In this document: in pieces, positions 51,822 through 61,149 of the stretch | Position numbering within the stretch: the stretch's first letter is position 1 | Layout of the letters: each line of letters starts with the position of its first letter | Assembly (NCBI RefSeq): GCF_019232825.1 | Contig: NZ_JAFAND010000050.1 | Span: 1 to 64,000, forward strand | Reading direction: 5' to 3' | DNA length: 64,000 nucleotides | Origin: Paludibacterium sp. | GTDB taxonomy: Bacteria > Pseudomonadota > Gammaproteobacteria > Burkholderiales > Chromobacteriaceae | Notes under the pieces: generated by a model | Databases searched by the model: none | What the model was told of the DNA's origin: nothing | Seen by the model: the letters and a program-made list of their open reading frames with translations, nothing else | Position numbers and translations under genes: made by a program

Positions 51822-53638
51822 ACCGCGACCCCACTCACGGATTCGTTCTGATTAGTCTGCAGATTATAGCCGGAGATCATGCCGCCGGCGTGCGCGCCGA
51901 TAAGCACACCATTGGCGTTGCCCGACACGCTGCCGCCTTGACAGCCGTTGCAGCTGCCCGCGAGCGTCATCGCGCCATTTTTGAAATCGGCCAGCGATAC
52001 GCCTTGGGTCGAGGCCGCGTTCCATACCCGGCTCTGGCCGTCCGTCACATTGATGGCGTATGAATTGACGGTTGGATTGGCACCGAAGGTCACGCTGGCG
52101 CTGAGGCTATTGATCTGCCCACCCATATTGCCGTTTTCGTCGATCGGCGCGGTCGCGCCCACCACCGTCGAGTACGTCAGCGTGCCCGACATGTTCTGCA
52201 CCACCGACAACGGCGTGCTGCCTCCTGGCGAAAACGCGTAGGCATGCAGGTTCGAGAACTGCCAATCGCCGTAGGCGTCGCTGGAAGCGCCGCCGTTATA
52301 CACACCCCAGTAGACGGTGGCGCCGTCGATCGTCGTCGACTGGAAACTGACCGGCTGCACGGTGTCGTCGTCGACGTAGAACAGAATCGAGCCATCGTTC
52401 ATCACCGCATACAGCGGCAGGCCCGTCTGCGGATCGACGCCGATTTGCCAACCCTGGTCGGTATTGCCGTCGATCGCCCCGAGCGCGATGCTGCCGCCTG
52501 AGTAGGTGACGCCGACATAGGCGGACAAGTCCGGGCTATCGACCGGATTATTGCTGAAATCGAAGGTGACGTTGTGCGAAATGATCTGGTTAGGCAACGG
52601 ATTGGCCAGCGGATCCACCGGCGAAACGACCGGCGAAGCGATCAGCGCTGAAATGTCGTTCGCCAGCTTGGCCGTTTTGCCATTCAATCGCAGCGCCGCC
52701 TTCAGCGGCATCGCCCGCAACACTTCGGGCAGCGCCTCGATGACCGCCGGCTGGATATCGGTCAGCGGCGCGAACCCGGATTGGGCTGGATCGAGGCGAA
52801 CGCTGCCGGTCGCCGTCGACAGCGTGGTGCCGCCGCTGATCACGTGATTATAGGTGCCGGGCGCGGTGGTACCGAAGCGTCCGCCGGTGGCGGGCACGTA
52901 GAACACCTCGTGATCGGTGCCGCGGATATGGATTTGCGCCGCCGGCGTCTGGATCAGATAGTTGGCCTTGTTGACGTGGCCGATATCGCCGGTCATGGCG
53001 CGCATGCCGCCCTGCTCCAGCGTCATGGCCAAGCGTTCGCTGCCGTCCATCTGCGCCGGCAGCTTGAAGGTGTCGATACGTAGCGTCGAACCGGGGTACA
53101 GCATGACGGCGCCACGGTCGGCCATGCGAAGCTGCAGCGTGCCGTCCTGCTCGCTGGTCGCCACCGCGTCGCCTTCGCACACGGCATCGCCCTGAGCCAG
53201 ACGGCGTGCCGGCAGGCTTCCCTGCCGCGCCGTCACGCTGCCACGGGCAAACAGCACATAGCCGGCCAGATGCGGCTGGCTCGCCGGCGCCCGCGTCACG
53301 CCGGTGCCGCCCATGCCGCCCCAGCCCTCTTGGGAATCGTTCGGCCGGGCATTCGCTTCGGCCGGCGCCGGCGGCGCTTGGCGCACGCCGGTACCGCCGA
53401 TGCCGCCCCAGCCCGGCGCTTGATCTTGATCCGGACGCGGCGCCGAGGATGCCGTACGCGCCCCTGTACCGCCCACCCCGCCCCAGCCGCCGTCAAGCGG
53501 CGCCTCGCCGGCGGGCGATGCCAGCGGCGCTGTCTGCCGTCCCTGCGCGTCGAACGCGCAGCTCGCCGCCGCCCCGCTCACGGAGGGAGCCAGCGCCAAC
53601 AGGGCCAGGCAAGCGACGGCGCGCAGACGCTTCATCAT
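51809..53638 (-). CDS. Secreted FecR-domain protein with GWGGxGGTG repeats (609 aa)
   Basis: A signal peptide (about residues 1-25) is followed by three copies of GWGGxGGTG at about 51-59, 76-84 and 105-113, joined by Pro/Ala-rich linkers. A FecR domain covers about 125-300 (GSVTARQGSLPARRLAQGDA, MLYPGSTLRI, IHIRGTDHEVFYV). The C-terminal 250 residues are strand-rich (GSVSGNANGVLIGAHAGGMI, then VSGVAVLKH) and resemble the barrel handle of transferrin-binding-protein-like proteins. It starts in a 4-bp overlap with DUF6502 and overlaps the barrel gene, forming an operon. The role is unknown; it may be exported to the cell surface. Confidence 0.75.
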   Translation of the reverse strand: MMKRLRAVACLALLALAPSVSGAAASCAFDAQGRQTAPLASPAGEAPLDGGWGGVGGTGARTASSAPRPDQDQAPGWGGIGGTGVRQAPPAPAEANARPNDSQEGWGGMGGTGVTRAPASQPHLAGYVLFARGSVTARQGSLPARRLAQGDAVCEGDAVATSEQDGTLQLRMADRGAVMLYPGSTLRIDTFKLPAQMDGSERLAMTLEQGGMRAMTGDIGHVNKANYLIQTPAAQIHIRGTDHEVFYVPATGGRFGTTAPGTYNHVISGGTTLSTATGSVRLDPAQSGFAPLTDIQPAVIEALPEVLRAMPLKAALRLNGKTAKLANDISALIASPVVSPVDPLANPLPNQIISHNVTFDFSNNPVDSPDLSAYVGVTYSGGSIALGAIDGNTDQGWQIGVDPQTGLPLYAVMNDGSILFYVDDDTVQPVSFQSTTIDGATVYWGVYNGGASSDAYGDWQFSNLHAYAFSPGGSTPLSVVQNMSGTLTYSTVVGATAPIDENGNMGGQINSLSASVTFGANPTVNSYAINVTDGQSRVWNAASTQGVSLADFKNGAMTLAGSCNGCQGGSVSGNANGVLIGAHAGGMISGYNLQTNQNESVSGVAVLKH

Positions 53639-54483
53639 GATGGATCCGTAGTGGTTTCCTGGGTCTCGGCGGCGTGGTAGAAATACGCGCCGAAATGCAT
53701 CCGTTGCGTTGCATCGGCGGACGCGGACTGATTCTGTTCCACCATGCCCCGCGCGATGCGGTTGATCTCCAGCAGGGCATCCATGCTGAGCTGTTCCGCC
53801 CGCTGTTTCAGCTGCTGTACTTGTTCCTCGGTCAAGCCATGGTAGAACACGCAGCGGTCCATGTAAGGCGCCGCCTGGCCTTCCAGGTTCGATACCACGG
53901 CCGACAAATGGTCATGAATATTGCGCCCGAAGAAATCCATTTTTTCTTCCAGCGCCGGCGATTGCAGCAATGCCGCCACGTTGAGATGCACGATGTCGTG
54001 CTCGTCGAGGCGGACGAGATCGGTGCGGCGCCATTCATCCAAGAAAACACGGGCGCGCACGTCCTTGCTGATGTCGTTGACCATCTGCTCGAAGGAGAGT
54101 GCGCCCTGATGCGCCAAGCGCGGCAAAGGCCGCGGGCGGCCATGTTCATCCTGGAATTGGGGATCGCCGAGCCATTTGGCCAACAGCTGCGCCTGCAGCG
54201 AAACGTGGCTGGTGCGTTCGAGGTCCAGCGGCGCGTCGGCCGTTTCGCGCAGCCGCTTGACGTCCTTGCGGTGCACACCGGTCAGCACGCTGATGCGGCT
54301 ATCGGTCTGGGTCTTGCCCGGCAAGGCAAAGTCCCGTTCGGCCACGTCCACGTACACGCGTTTGAGCAGCTCCGCCAAGGCAGGGAAAGCCATGCCGTGG
54401 TCAAGCAATAGGCGCACCAAGGGCTCCAGCAGGTAGCGCAGGGCCTGGAGCAGCTTGGACGGAGGACTGGCGGAGGTACTCAT
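53635..54483 (-). CDS. DUF6502-family protein (282 aa)
   Basis: The sequence shows long helices with ALRYLLEPLVRLLLDHGMAF then PALAELLKRVYVDVAERDF, and a winged-helix-like SRISVLTGVHRKDVKRLRET, typical of DUF6502. It has no signal peptide and is likely cytoplasmic and possibly DNA-binding. It is the first gene of the three-gene operon with the FecR-domain protein and the TPR-barrel protein. The ATG at 54483 is preferred over 54498 because MSTSAS begins closer to the conserved helices. Function is unknown. Confidence 0.78.
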   Translation of the reverse strand: MSTSASPPSKLLQALRYLLEPLVRLLLDHGMAFPALAELLKRVYVDVAERDFALPGKTQTDSRISVLTGVHRKDVKRLRETADAPLDLERTSHVSLQAQLLAKWLGDPQFQDEHGRPRPLPRLAHQGALSFEQMVNDISKDVRARVFLDEWRRTDLVRLDEHDIVHLNVAALLQSPALEEKMDFFGRNIHDHLSAVVSNLEGQAAPYMDRCVFYHGLTEEQVQQLKQRAEQLSMDALLEINRIARGMVEQNQSASADATQRMHFGAYFYHAAETQETTTDPS

Positions 54484-54587
54484 AGGGATATTCAGCATCT
54501 ATAACATGTGCTAGCGTAACATGAAGATTTCTTGCGTTCAGCATTTATGGGTAAATTTCCCACGCCGCTGAGGCAATTCAACCAACT

Positions 54588-55415
54588 ATGCAACACACCT
54601 CCTTGCTGATCGATACCCACTGCCATCTGGATGCCGATGAGTTCGCCAGCCAGCGCGACCAAGCCGTAACGGCGGCGCTCGCCGCCGGCGTCGGCCAGAT
54701 CGTCGTGCCAGCCGTGGCCGCCCGACTGTTTGCCGCCTGCCTCGCCATGCGCGCGCGCTACGGCTGCCTGATCGCCTTCGGCCTGCACCCTCTCTATTGC
54801 GCCGAGCATGTGGACGACCATCTGACAGCGCTGGAAACGCGATTGCGGCAGGACCAGCCGGTGGCCGTCGGCGAAATCGGCCTGGACGCCTGGCTGCCCG
54901 ATGCCGACCTGGCGCGGCAGGAAACCCTGTTTGTCGAACAACTCAAGCTCGCGCGCCGCTTCGATTTGCCGGTGATCCTGCACCTGCGGCGTGCCCAGGA
55001 CCGGGTGCTGAAGTACCTGCGCCAGATTCCGGTGGCCGGCGGCATTGCTCACGCCTTCAATGGCAGCGAACAACAAGCACAGGCATTCATCGCATTGGGT
55101 TTTAAACTCGGCTTCGGCGGCGCCATGACTTATACCGGCTCGCAGCGTATCCGGCGGCTCGCGGCGACACTGCCGCTCGACAGCCTGGTGCTGGAAACCG
55201 ACGCCCCCGACATTCGCCCGGCCTGGGCGTCCGATGTGCCGAACCAGCCCGCCAATCTGGCACGCTTTGCCGCCGAGCTCGCGTCGCTGCGGCAACTGCC
55301 ACTGGCAGAGGTTTGCCGCCAGACCACGGCCAACGCCCGCCAAGCACTCGCCATAAATGACACAAGCTTGGGTCAACTGCATGCAGCGCGCGATCCGCAG
55401 TTGCCATATGCATAG
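54588..55415 (+). CDS. TatD-family metal-dependent deoxyribonuclease (275 aa)
   Basis: The metal-binding pattern DTHCHLDADEF (about residues 9-19), VGEIGLDAW, LPVILHLRRAQDRVL, GIAHAFNGS and LETDAPDIRP match TatD hydrolases, TIM-barrel phosphoesterases with DNase activity. It is cytoplasmic with normal length. It diverges from the DUF6502 operon and precedes an unrelated hypothetical gene. Despite the name it does not work in Tat transport. Confidence 0.9.
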   Translation: MQHTSLLIDTHCHLDADEFASQRDQAVTAALAAGVGQIVVPAVAARLFAACLAMRARYGCLIAFGLHPLYCAEHVDDHLTALETRLRQDQPVAVGEIGLDAWLPDADLARQETLFVEQLKLARRFDLPVILHLRRAQDRVLKYLRQIPVAGGIAHAFNGSEQQAQAFIALGFKLGFGGAMTYTGSQRIRRLAATLPLDSLVLETDAPDIRPAWASDVPNQPANLARFAAELASLRQLPLAEVCRQTTANARQALAINDTSLGQLHAARDPQLPYA

Positions 55416-55470
55416 CTATTTATGCTAATTTGGTAATGTATACATGATTGTCATGCAGGAACTGACTGCC

Positions 55471-55971
55471 ATGCCATATGTTCACCTCCAGCCGGATGGC
55501 GCCATCGACGCGCTGTACCTACACCCCGGAGACGGGCGCGCATTCCTGTCGTTGAGCGATTTCCGCGTGCTACGGTTCTTGCAGGCCTCCGACTCCGCGT
55601 TGGCCACGGCGCTGCTCAACGCCTCCGACGACGCGCACCACTTGCTGCTCGCCGCCTTGATCGACCTCTTGGTGCGCAAAAAAGCGCTTTCTGGCCAAAA
55701 GTGGATATCCGAGCGCGACCTGCATCTGCCGCATCGGCAATTGAACGATTTGACCGATACCGTGGAAACCAGCGAGGACGAGGCGCAGAAAACGTTGTCG
55801 GATTCGGACCGCAATGCCGCCCGCATTACCGAGGACGTCATCGACGCGCTGATCGCGCGCAAGATCATCCGCCTCGACGACCTGCCGCCGGCGGCACAAC
55901 ACCTGCTGGCGATACGGCGGGCGCTGCGCGTCTATTTGGCCGACACGGCCGATGACTTGGATGAGGTATAG
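55471..55971 (+). CDS. Hypothetical protein (166 aa)
   Basis: The protein is acidic in the middle (TVETSEDEAQKTLSDSDRNA) and helical, with MPYVHLQPDGAIDALYL at the start. No signal peptide or membrane segment is seen. I do not recognise a named family. The N-terminal HLQPDG segment hints at a tryptophan-synthase-subunit-like or Neisseriales-specific protein. CAGGA lies 10 bp before the chosen ATG, while earlier ATGs (55444, 55453) lack ribosome sites. Its end overlaps the convergent DUF2069 gene by 40 bp. Confidence 0.65.
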   Translation: MPYVHLQPDGAIDALYLHPGDGRAFLSLSDFRVLRFLQASDSALATALLNASDDAHHLLLAALIDLLVRKKALSGQKWISERDLHLPHRQLNDLTDTVETSEDEAQKTLSDSDRNAARITEDVIDALIARKIIRLDDLPPAAQHLLAIRRALRVYLADTADDLDEV

Positions 55972-56312
55972 GCGGCCAGCGGGCTCAAACGCACGTAACC
56001 GATCACCGCGCCGAAAAACACCGCCGACAGGACGATTTCGCCCCAGGCCAACCGCTGCGATAAACCATGGTCGGCCCAGGCACGCATCACGCCCTCGGTT
56101 AGAAACAACAGAATGAACATGCTGGCCCACTGGTAGGTATAGCGACGGCCGCGCAAAATGCCGAACAGCGGCGCGAGCAGCAGCACCGCCTTCAACACCA
56201 GCCAGGAACCGCCCGGCCTCAACGGCGCAAGCCACAGCTCCCACGCCAGCGACAGGAAAATCAGGCTAATCAGGCTCGCCACCGCGAGTAGATGGCAGAC
56301 CACGCGGTTCAT
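55932..56312 (-). CDS. DUF2069-family membrane protein (126 aa)
   Basis: Four hydrophobic helices and the block GRRYTYQWASMFILLFLTEG then VMRAWAD match DUF2069, a small inner-membrane family of unknown function often near tat genes. The ATG at 56312 overlaps the tatC stop by 4 bp, so it is the last gene of the his-tat operon. Its 3' end runs 40 bp into the convergent hypothetical gene. An upstream start at 56381 would lie inside tatC and is rejected. Confidence 0.82.
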   Translation of the reverse strand: MNRVVCHLLAVASLISLIFLSLAWELWLAPLRPGGSWLVLKAVLLLAPLFGILRGRRYTYQWASMFILLFLTEGVMRAWADHGLSQRLAWGEIVLSAVFFGAVIGYVRLSPLAAYTSSKSSAVSAK

Positions 56313-57037
56313 GCCGCGCTCCTGGCGCGTTGGCGCTCCATGAACATCGCCGCCAGAATGCCGGTCTCGTACAACAGCCACAGCGGCACCGCCAGCATCG
56401 TCTGCGACAGCACGTCCGGCGGGGTGACGATGGCCGCCACGACAAACGCACCGACAATCACGTACGGCCTGCCCGCGCGCAGTTTCGCCACCGTCAGTAC
56501 GCCGATGCGCACCAACAGCACCACCACCACCGGCACCTCGAACGCCGCGCCGAACGAAACGAACATGCCCAGCACGAACGACAGATACTTGTCGATATCG
56601 GTCATCATCGCCACGCCGCTCGGCGTCACCGCGGCCATGAAGGTGAACACCAGCGGAAACACCAGGAAATAGGCGAACGACATGCCGAGGCAGAACAGCA
56701 GCACGCTGGAAACCACCAGCGGCAGCACCAGCCGCTTTTCATGGTTGTAGAGTCCGGGCGCGACGAAAGCCCAGATCTGATACAGCGTGTTGGGTAGCGA
56801 AATCAGCAAGGCCACCAGCATGGTGACCTTCATCGGCACGAAAAACGGCGCCGTCACCTCGATGGCGATCATGTTGCTGCCGGCGGGCAGATGCTGCAGC
56901 AGCGGCCGCGCCAGCAAGTGATAGATGGCGCCTGACCAATGAAACAATACCAGGAAGACCAGGAAAAAGCCCACCAGGGCGCGAACCAGTCGGGTGCGCA
57001 GCTCGATCAGGTGGGCCAGAAGCGATTGTTCGATCAT
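56309..57037 (-). CDS. tatC: Sec-independent protein translocase TatC (242 aa)
   Basis: Six transmembrane helices and the N-terminal LLAHLIELRTRLVRALVGFF motif with the conserved Glu are typical of TatC, the receptor for twin-arginine signal peptides. Its region YQIWAFVAPGLYNHEKR is also conserved. It overlaps the end of tatB by 4 bp, so the tat genes are coupled. Together with TatA and TatB it transports folded proteins across the inner membrane. Confidence 0.95.
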   Translation of the reverse strand: MIEQSLLAHLIELRTRLVRALVGFFLVFLVLFHWSGAIYHLLARPLLQHLPAGSNMIAIEVTAPFFVPMKVTMLVALLISLPNTLYQIWAFVAPGLYNHEKRLVLPLVVSSVLLFCLGMSFAYFLVFPLVFTFMAAVTPSGVAMMTDIDKYLSFVLGMFVSFGAAFEVPVVVVLLVRIGVLTVAKLRAGRPYVIVGAFVVAAIVTPPDVLSQTMLAVPLWLLYETGILAAMFMERQRARSAA

Positions 57038-57567
57038 TGCGTGGATTCGCGCGGCGTGGAAACGGAGGGAGGATCGGCAAACAGGTCCAGCTGATTTTCA
57101 TCGATCACGGCGGCAGGCGGTGAGACCGGTTCGGCAGCAGGCTCGGCAACCGGTTCGGCGGCTGTCGGCGTTACAGCGGCGGCCGGTTTGACCTCGGGCG
57201 ACACGCTGGCGTCGGCCGTCAGCGCCGCCACCTCGGCATCGACCGAGGCGCGAGCCGCCTCGATCGCCTCGCTGGTCTCGCTGGTCTCGCGTTGCGCCTG
57301 TTGCACGGTCTGCTGCACTTGGTCGACCTCGGCGGTCAGTTGCTGCTGCAGGGCCGCGGCGGTTTGCTGCACTTCCTGCTTCAGCGCCGCCAGACTGGCC
57401 AATTCGGTATGCTGACCGATATCGGCCTTGACGCTGGCGACGAAGCGCTGCGCGCGCGCCACCAACGCGCCGAGCGTGCGCGCCACCGCCGGCAGGCGCT
57501 CGGGACCGAGTACCACCAGCGCCACCACGCAGATCAGCAGGATTTCACCAAAACTGATATCGAACAC
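57034..57567 (-). CDS. tatB: Sec-independent protein translocase TatB (177 aa)
   Basis: The N-terminus MFDISFGEILLICVVALVVL with GPERLPAVARTLG is the TatB membrane helix and amphipathic hinge. A long coiled-coil-like segment (TAALQQQLTAEVDQVQQTVQ) and an Ala/Pro-rich acidic tail follow. TatB bridges TatC and the substrate. It starts 15 bp after tatA. The tail is longer than average but of the usual kind. Confidence 0.93.
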   Translation of the reverse strand: MFDISFGEILLICVVALVVLGPERLPAVARTLGALVARAQRFVASVKADIGQHTELASLAALKQEVQQTAAALQQQLTAEVDQVQQTVQQAQRETSETSEAIEAARASVDAEVAALTADASVSPEVKPAAAVTPTAAEPVAEPAAEPVSPPAAVIDENQLDLFADPPSVSTPRESTQ

Positions 57568-57582
57568 GTTGTCCCCAGGCGG

Positions 57583-57792
57583 TTATTTCTTTTCCGACTC
57601 GCCCTCAATCACGCGGCCCGTCTTTTCGGTCTCTTGGGTCGACGGCTTTTCCGACTCGCTCTTCATGCCTTCCTTGAAGCCGCGCACCGCGCCACCCAGA
57701 TCCTTGCCGATGCTCGGCAGCTTTTTGGTGCCGAAGATCAGCACCACGATCAACAGAACGATCAGCCAGTGAAAAATGCTCAAAGAACCCAT
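57583..57792 (-). CDS. tatA: Sec-independent protein translocase TatA (69 aa)
   Basis: [20 protein letters not shown] is the single membrane helix, and [20 protein letters not shown] is the conserved amphipathic segment. A charged tail follows. TatA forms the variable pore of the translocase. The start at 57792 gives the usual N-terminus. A longer frame to 57861 would run into the HIT gene end and is rejected. It begins 10 bp after the HIT gene stop. Confidence 0.95.
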   Translation of the reverse strand: MGSLSIFHWLIVLLIVVLIFGTKKLPSIGKDLGGAVRGFKEGMKSESEKPSTQETEKTGRVIEGESEKK

Positions 57793-57802
57793 GTCTATTC
57801 CC

Positions 57803-58126
57803 TTACATCTTGTGACCGAAAACGTGGACGTGCAGGTGGAATACCTCCTGCCCGCCGCCACGGCCGGTATTGATGCCGGTCTTGAAACCGGCGGCGAGTC
57901 CCTGCTCGGCGGCGAGTTTCGGCGCGAGCAGCATGATCTTGCCCAACAGCGACTGGTGCGCTTCGCTGCAGTGCGCCAGCGAATCGACGTGCGTCTTCGG
58001 AATGATCATGAAGTGCACCGGCGCGATCGGACGGATGTCGTGGAACGCCACGACGTCGTCGTCTTCGTAAAGCTTGTTGGCCGGGATGTCACCGGCGGCA
58101 ATCTTGCAGAAAATACAATCAGTCAT
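57803..58126 (-). CDS. HIT-family nucleotide hydrolase (107 aa)
   Basis: The histidine-triad motif [10 protein letters not shown] lies near the C-terminus, and the start [20 protein letters not shown] is typical of HinT-like proteins. They hydrolyse adenosine phosphoramidates and related nucleotides. It stands between hisE and tatA in the long operon, an order common in betaproteobacteria. The ATG at 58126 is preceded by GGAG. Confidence 0.93.
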   Translation of the reverse strand: MTDCIFCKIAAGDIPANKLYEDDDVVAFHDIRPIAPVHFMIIPKTHVDSLAHCSEAHQSLLGKIMLLAPKLAAEQGLAAGFKTGINTGRGGGQEVFHLHVHVFGHKM

Positions 58127-58158
58127 CAACCTTCTCCGAGGGCGGTGAGCGCGGATAC

Positions 58159-58488
58159 TCAGGGTTTCGGCGCGCGCGAGGCTTTTTCGTCCAGGCCGGA
58201 AATGCCTTCGCGGCGGTGCAGCTCCATCAGCACGTCATCCGGCCGCAAACCATGCCAGGCCAGCAGTACCATCGAATGAAACCACAGATCGGCGACCTCG
58301 CGCACGATATGCAATTTATTGCCATCCTTCGAGGCCATCAAGACCTCGGCGGATTCCTCGGCCACCTTCTTCAAAATCGCGTCCTCGCCCTTTTGAAACA
58401 ACGAGGCAACGTAAGAGGTCTGCGGGCTGGCCTCACGCCGCGCTTCCAGCGTGTCGGCGATGGTTTTCAGCACATCGGCGTGGGTCAT
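58159..58488 (-). CDS. hisE: Phosphoribosyl-ATP pyrophosphatase (109 aa)
   Basis: The sequence [20 protein letters not shown] with a metal-binding helix pair [20 protein letters not shown] and [18 protein letters not shown] is the all-alpha MazG-like fold of HisE. It performs the second step of histidine biosynthesis. It is separate from hisI here, as in many betaproteobacteria. It follows hisI after an 81-bp gap that contains a strong hairpin. Confidence 0.95.
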   Translation of the reverse strand: MTHADVLKTIADTLEARREASPQTSYVASLFQKGEDAILKKVAEESAEVLMASKDGNKLHIVREVADLWFHSMVLLAWHGLRPDDVLMELHRREGISGLDEKASRAPKP

Positions 58489-58523
58489 GACATTCCTTAG
58501 CGCAGCGAGCCGGGCGGCCCGGC

Positions 58524-58547
58524 GACAGCGCTCATTTTAGCGCTGTC
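58524..58547. other. Intercistronic hairpin between hisI and hisE
   Basis: A perfect 9-bp stem GACAGCGCT/AGCGCTGTC with a 6-nt loop lies between the two genes. It has no T run, so it may tune mRNA stability or ribosome access within the operon. Confidence 0.6.
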
Positions 58548-58569
58548 CGCCGCCGCCTCGCCAATGGAT

Positions 58570-58956
58570 TTATGAGTTGTGGGTATAGATGGCGGCCGGA
58601 TCCTTGAGAACCGGGTCGACGGTTTGCCAGCCACCGTTTTCGAAGCGCCGGTAGAAACAGCTTTCGCGGCCGGTATGGCAGGCGATGCCGCCATCCTGGC
58701 GCACCGCCATGACGATAACGTCGCCATCGCAATCGAGGCGCAATTCGCTGACATGTTGAACGTGGCCGGACGACTCGCCCTTTTGCCACAGGCGTTGGCG
58801 CGAGCGGCTGAAATAATGCGCAGTGCCGGTTTCGGCGGTCAACCGCAGCGCTTCGCGGTCCATCCACGCCATCATCAGGATGCGGCCGCTGTGTTCGTCC
58901 TGCGCGATTGCCGGCACGAGGCCGTCCGCATCCCACTTCACTTCATCAAGCCACAT
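58570..58956 (-). CDS. hisI: Phosphoribosyl-AMP cyclohydrolase (128 aa)
   Basis: The blocks [40 protein letters not shown] and [20 protein letters not shown] give the zinc-binding Cys and His residues of HisI, the third histidine-pathway enzyme. Length is normal. hisF ends 9 bp upstream of its start. Confidence 0.95.
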   Translation of the reverse strand: MWLDEVKWDADGLVPAIAQDEHSGRILMMAWMDREALRLTAETGTAHYFSRSRQRLWQKGESSGHVQHVSELRLDCDGDVIVMAVRQDGGIACHTGRESCFYRRFENGGWQTVDPVLKDPAAIYTHNS

Positions 58957-58965
58957 GGCACGTCC

Positions 58966-59733
58966 TCACAGGCGCACTTCGATGCCGGCCGCGCGCATGG
59001 CGAGTTTGGCATCGCGCACCGTGTGTTCGCCGAAATGGAAAATACTGGCGGCCAGCACGGCGTCGGCCTTGCCTTCCGACACGCCCTCGACCAGATGCTG
59101 CAGATTGCCGACACCGCCGGAGGCGATGACCGGAATCGACACGGCTTCCGACACCGCGCGCGTCAACGGCAGATTGAAGCCGACGCGTGTGCCGTCGCGG
59201 TCCATGCTGGTCAGCAGAATCTCGCCCGCGCCCAGGCGCTGCATCTTCAGCGCCCATTCGACGGCGTCGAGCCCAGTGGCGTTGCGCCCGCCATGGGTAA
59301 ACACTTGCCAGCGATCGTTTTGCGGCGTGACCGCCTTGGCGTCGACGGCCACCACGATGCACTGCGAACCGAAACGGGCGGCCGCCTCCTCGACCAGCGC
59401 CGGGTTGGTCACCGCCGAGGTATTGATGCTGACCTTGTCGGCGCCGCAATTGAGCAGGCGGCGAATGTCATCGACCTTGCGCACGCCGCCGCCGACGGTC
59501 AGCGGAATGAAAACTTCATTGGCTACCGCCTCGATCACATGCAGAATCACATCACGCTCGTCGGAACTGGCGGTGATGTCGAGAAAAGTCAGCTCGTCGG
59601 CCCCTTGCTCGTTGTAACGCCGCGCGATCTCGACCGGATCGCCGGCATCGCGCAGGCCGACGAAATTGACCCCCTTGACCACGCGGCCGGCGGTCACGTC
59701 CAGGCAGGGAATGATGCGTTTGGCCAGCGCCAT
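58966..59733 (-). CDS. hisF: Imidazole glycerol phosphate synthase, cyclase subunit (255 aa)
   Basis: The TIM-barrel start [20 protein letters not shown] with Asp11, and later [20 protein letters not shown] and [20 protein letters not shown] with Asp130 match HisF. It joins HisH to form imidazole glycerol phosphate and AICAR. hisA ends 1 bp before its start, so the two are tightly coupled. Confidence 0.96.
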   Translation of the reverse strand: MALAKRIIPCLDVTAGRVVKGVNFVGLRDAGDPVEIARRYNEQGADELTFLDITASSDERDVILHVIEAVANEVFIPLTVGGGVRKVDDIRRLLNCGADKVSINTSAVTNPALVEEAAARFGSQCIVVAVDAKAVTPQNDRWQVFTHGGRNATGLDAVEWALKMQRLGAGEILLTSMDRDGTRVGFNLPLTRAVSEAVSIPVIASGGVGNLQHLVEGVSEGKADAVLAASIFHFGEHTVRDAKLAMRAAGIEVRL

Positions 59734-59734
59734 C

Positions 59735-60484
59735 TCAAGCGTCCTGATTGGACAGCTGATCGGCCAGCGTCTGCGCCTCGGCGAACGGCAGCGAGCCCTC
59801 GTAGATCGCCCGTCCGGTCACCACGCCCTCGATGCCCTCGCCTTCGACCGCGGCGAGATGCCGCACGTCATCCAGGTTGGTCAGTCCGCCGGAGGCGATC
59901 ACCGGCACGTGCAACGCTTGCGCGAGCTTCACCGTGGCCTCGATGTTGACGCCCGTCATCATGCCGTCGCGGCCGATGTCGGTGTAGATCACCGACACCA
60001 CGCCGTAATCCTCGAAACGCTTGGCCAGCTCGATCACCGAATGGCTGGTGAGCTTGGCCCAGCCATCGGTGGCCACCACGCCGTCCTTGGCGTCCAGGCC
60101 GACGATCACCTGATCCGGAAACGCGTCGCAGGCATCGCGCAGAAAGCCCGGCGTCTTGACCGCGGCCGTACCGATGATCACGTATTGCAACCCCATTTCC
60201 AGGTACTTGTCGATGGTGTCCAGATCGCGGATGCCACCGCCCAACTGCACCGGCATATCGGCGCCGACTTCGGCCAGAATGTCGCGGATGACCGCCAGAT
60301 TCTTCGGCTTGCCGGCGAAAGCGCCGTTCAGATCCACCAGATGCAGTCGGCGCGCGCCCTGATCGCGCCAGTGAACGGCCACTTCCACCGGGTCATCGGA
60401 AAACACCGTGGCTTGGTCCATCTGGCCCTGCCGGAGGCGTACACACTGACCATCCTTGAGGTCAATTGCGGGTATGAGCAGCAT
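59735..60484 (-). CDS. hisA: ProFAR isomerase (249 aa)
   Basis: [20 protein letters not shown] with the catalytic Asp8, [17 protein letters not shown] and [18 protein letters not shown] with the second Asp define HisA, a TIM-barrel isomerase. The start at 60484 gives the normal N-terminus. Upstream frame to 60619 lies inside hisH and is rejected. Confidence 0.95.
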   Translation of the reverse strand: MLLIPAIDLKDGQCVRLRQGQMDQATVFSDDPVEVAVHWRDQGARRLHLVDLNGAFAGKPKNLAVIRDILAEVGADMPVQLGGGIRDLDTIDKYLEMGLQYVIIGTAAVKTPGFLRDACDAFPDQVIVGLDAKDGVVATDGWAKLTSHSVIELAKRFEDYGVVSVIYTDIGRDGMMTGVNIEATVKLAQALHVPVIASGGLTNLDDVRHLAAVEGEGIEGVVTGRAIYEGSLPFAEAQTLADQLSNQDA

Positions 60485-60501
60485 GGTAAGTCTTGATTTC
60501 G

Positions 60502-61149
60502 TTAAGGTTGAACCGTGCCATCCCAGGCCAGAAAGTTCTTCATCATTCGAAGACCGGCCGTGTGGCTCTTTTCCGTGTGAAACTGTGTGGCAAACACGTT
60601 CTCGCGCCCGACGACGCAAGAAAAGCGCCTCGGGTATTCGCTTTCGCCCACGGTCAGCACCGCCTCGGCCGGGTCGAAATAGTAACTGTGGACAAAATAA
60701 AACCGCTCGCCATCCTCGATGCCGGCAAACAGCGGGTGCGACCGTGTCTGAAACACCCGGTTCCAGCCCATGTGCGGCACCTTGAGGCGCCCGTGCGCAT
60801 CGGACAAGCCGTCGGCGAAGCGCCGCACCCGCCCCTTGAATAGGCCAAGCCCCGGCGTATTGCCCTCTTCGCTTTGCTCGAATAGTAGTTGCGCGCCGAC
60901 GCAGATGCCGAAAAACGGCTTATCGCGCGTCGAGGCAAGCACCGCCTCGGCCAAGCCGTGCGCGTTCAATTCGCGCATGCAGTCCGGCATCGCGCCCTGG
61001 CCGGGAAAAACCACTTTGTCCGCCTTCAGCACCGCCTCGGGATCCGAAGTCAGCATAATGCGCGCCCGGCCCTCGTTGACCGCCTCGAGGGATTTCACCA
61101 CCGAGTGCAAATTGCCCATGCCGTAGTCGATGACCGCTACATTGATCAT
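60502..61149 (-). CDS. hisH: Imidazole glycerol phosphate synthase, glutaminase subunit (215 aa)
   Basis: The class-I glutamine amidotransferase signature [19 protein letters not shown] supplies the nucleophilic Cys, and [16 protein letters not shown] the His and Glu of the triad. It delivers ammonia to HisF. Its start overlaps the hisB stop by 4 bp. Length is normal. Confidence 0.96.
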   Translation of the reverse strand: MINVAVIDYGMGNLHSVVKSLEAVNEGRARIMLTSDPEAVLKADKVVFPGQGAMPDCMRELNAHGLAEAVLASTRDKPFFGICVGAQLLFEQSEEGNTPGLGLFKGRVRRFADGLSDAHGRLKVPHMGWNRVFQTRSHPLFAGIEDGERFYFVHSYYFDPAEAVLTVGESEYPRRFSCVVGRENVFATQFHTEKSHTAGLRMMKNFLAWDGTVQP

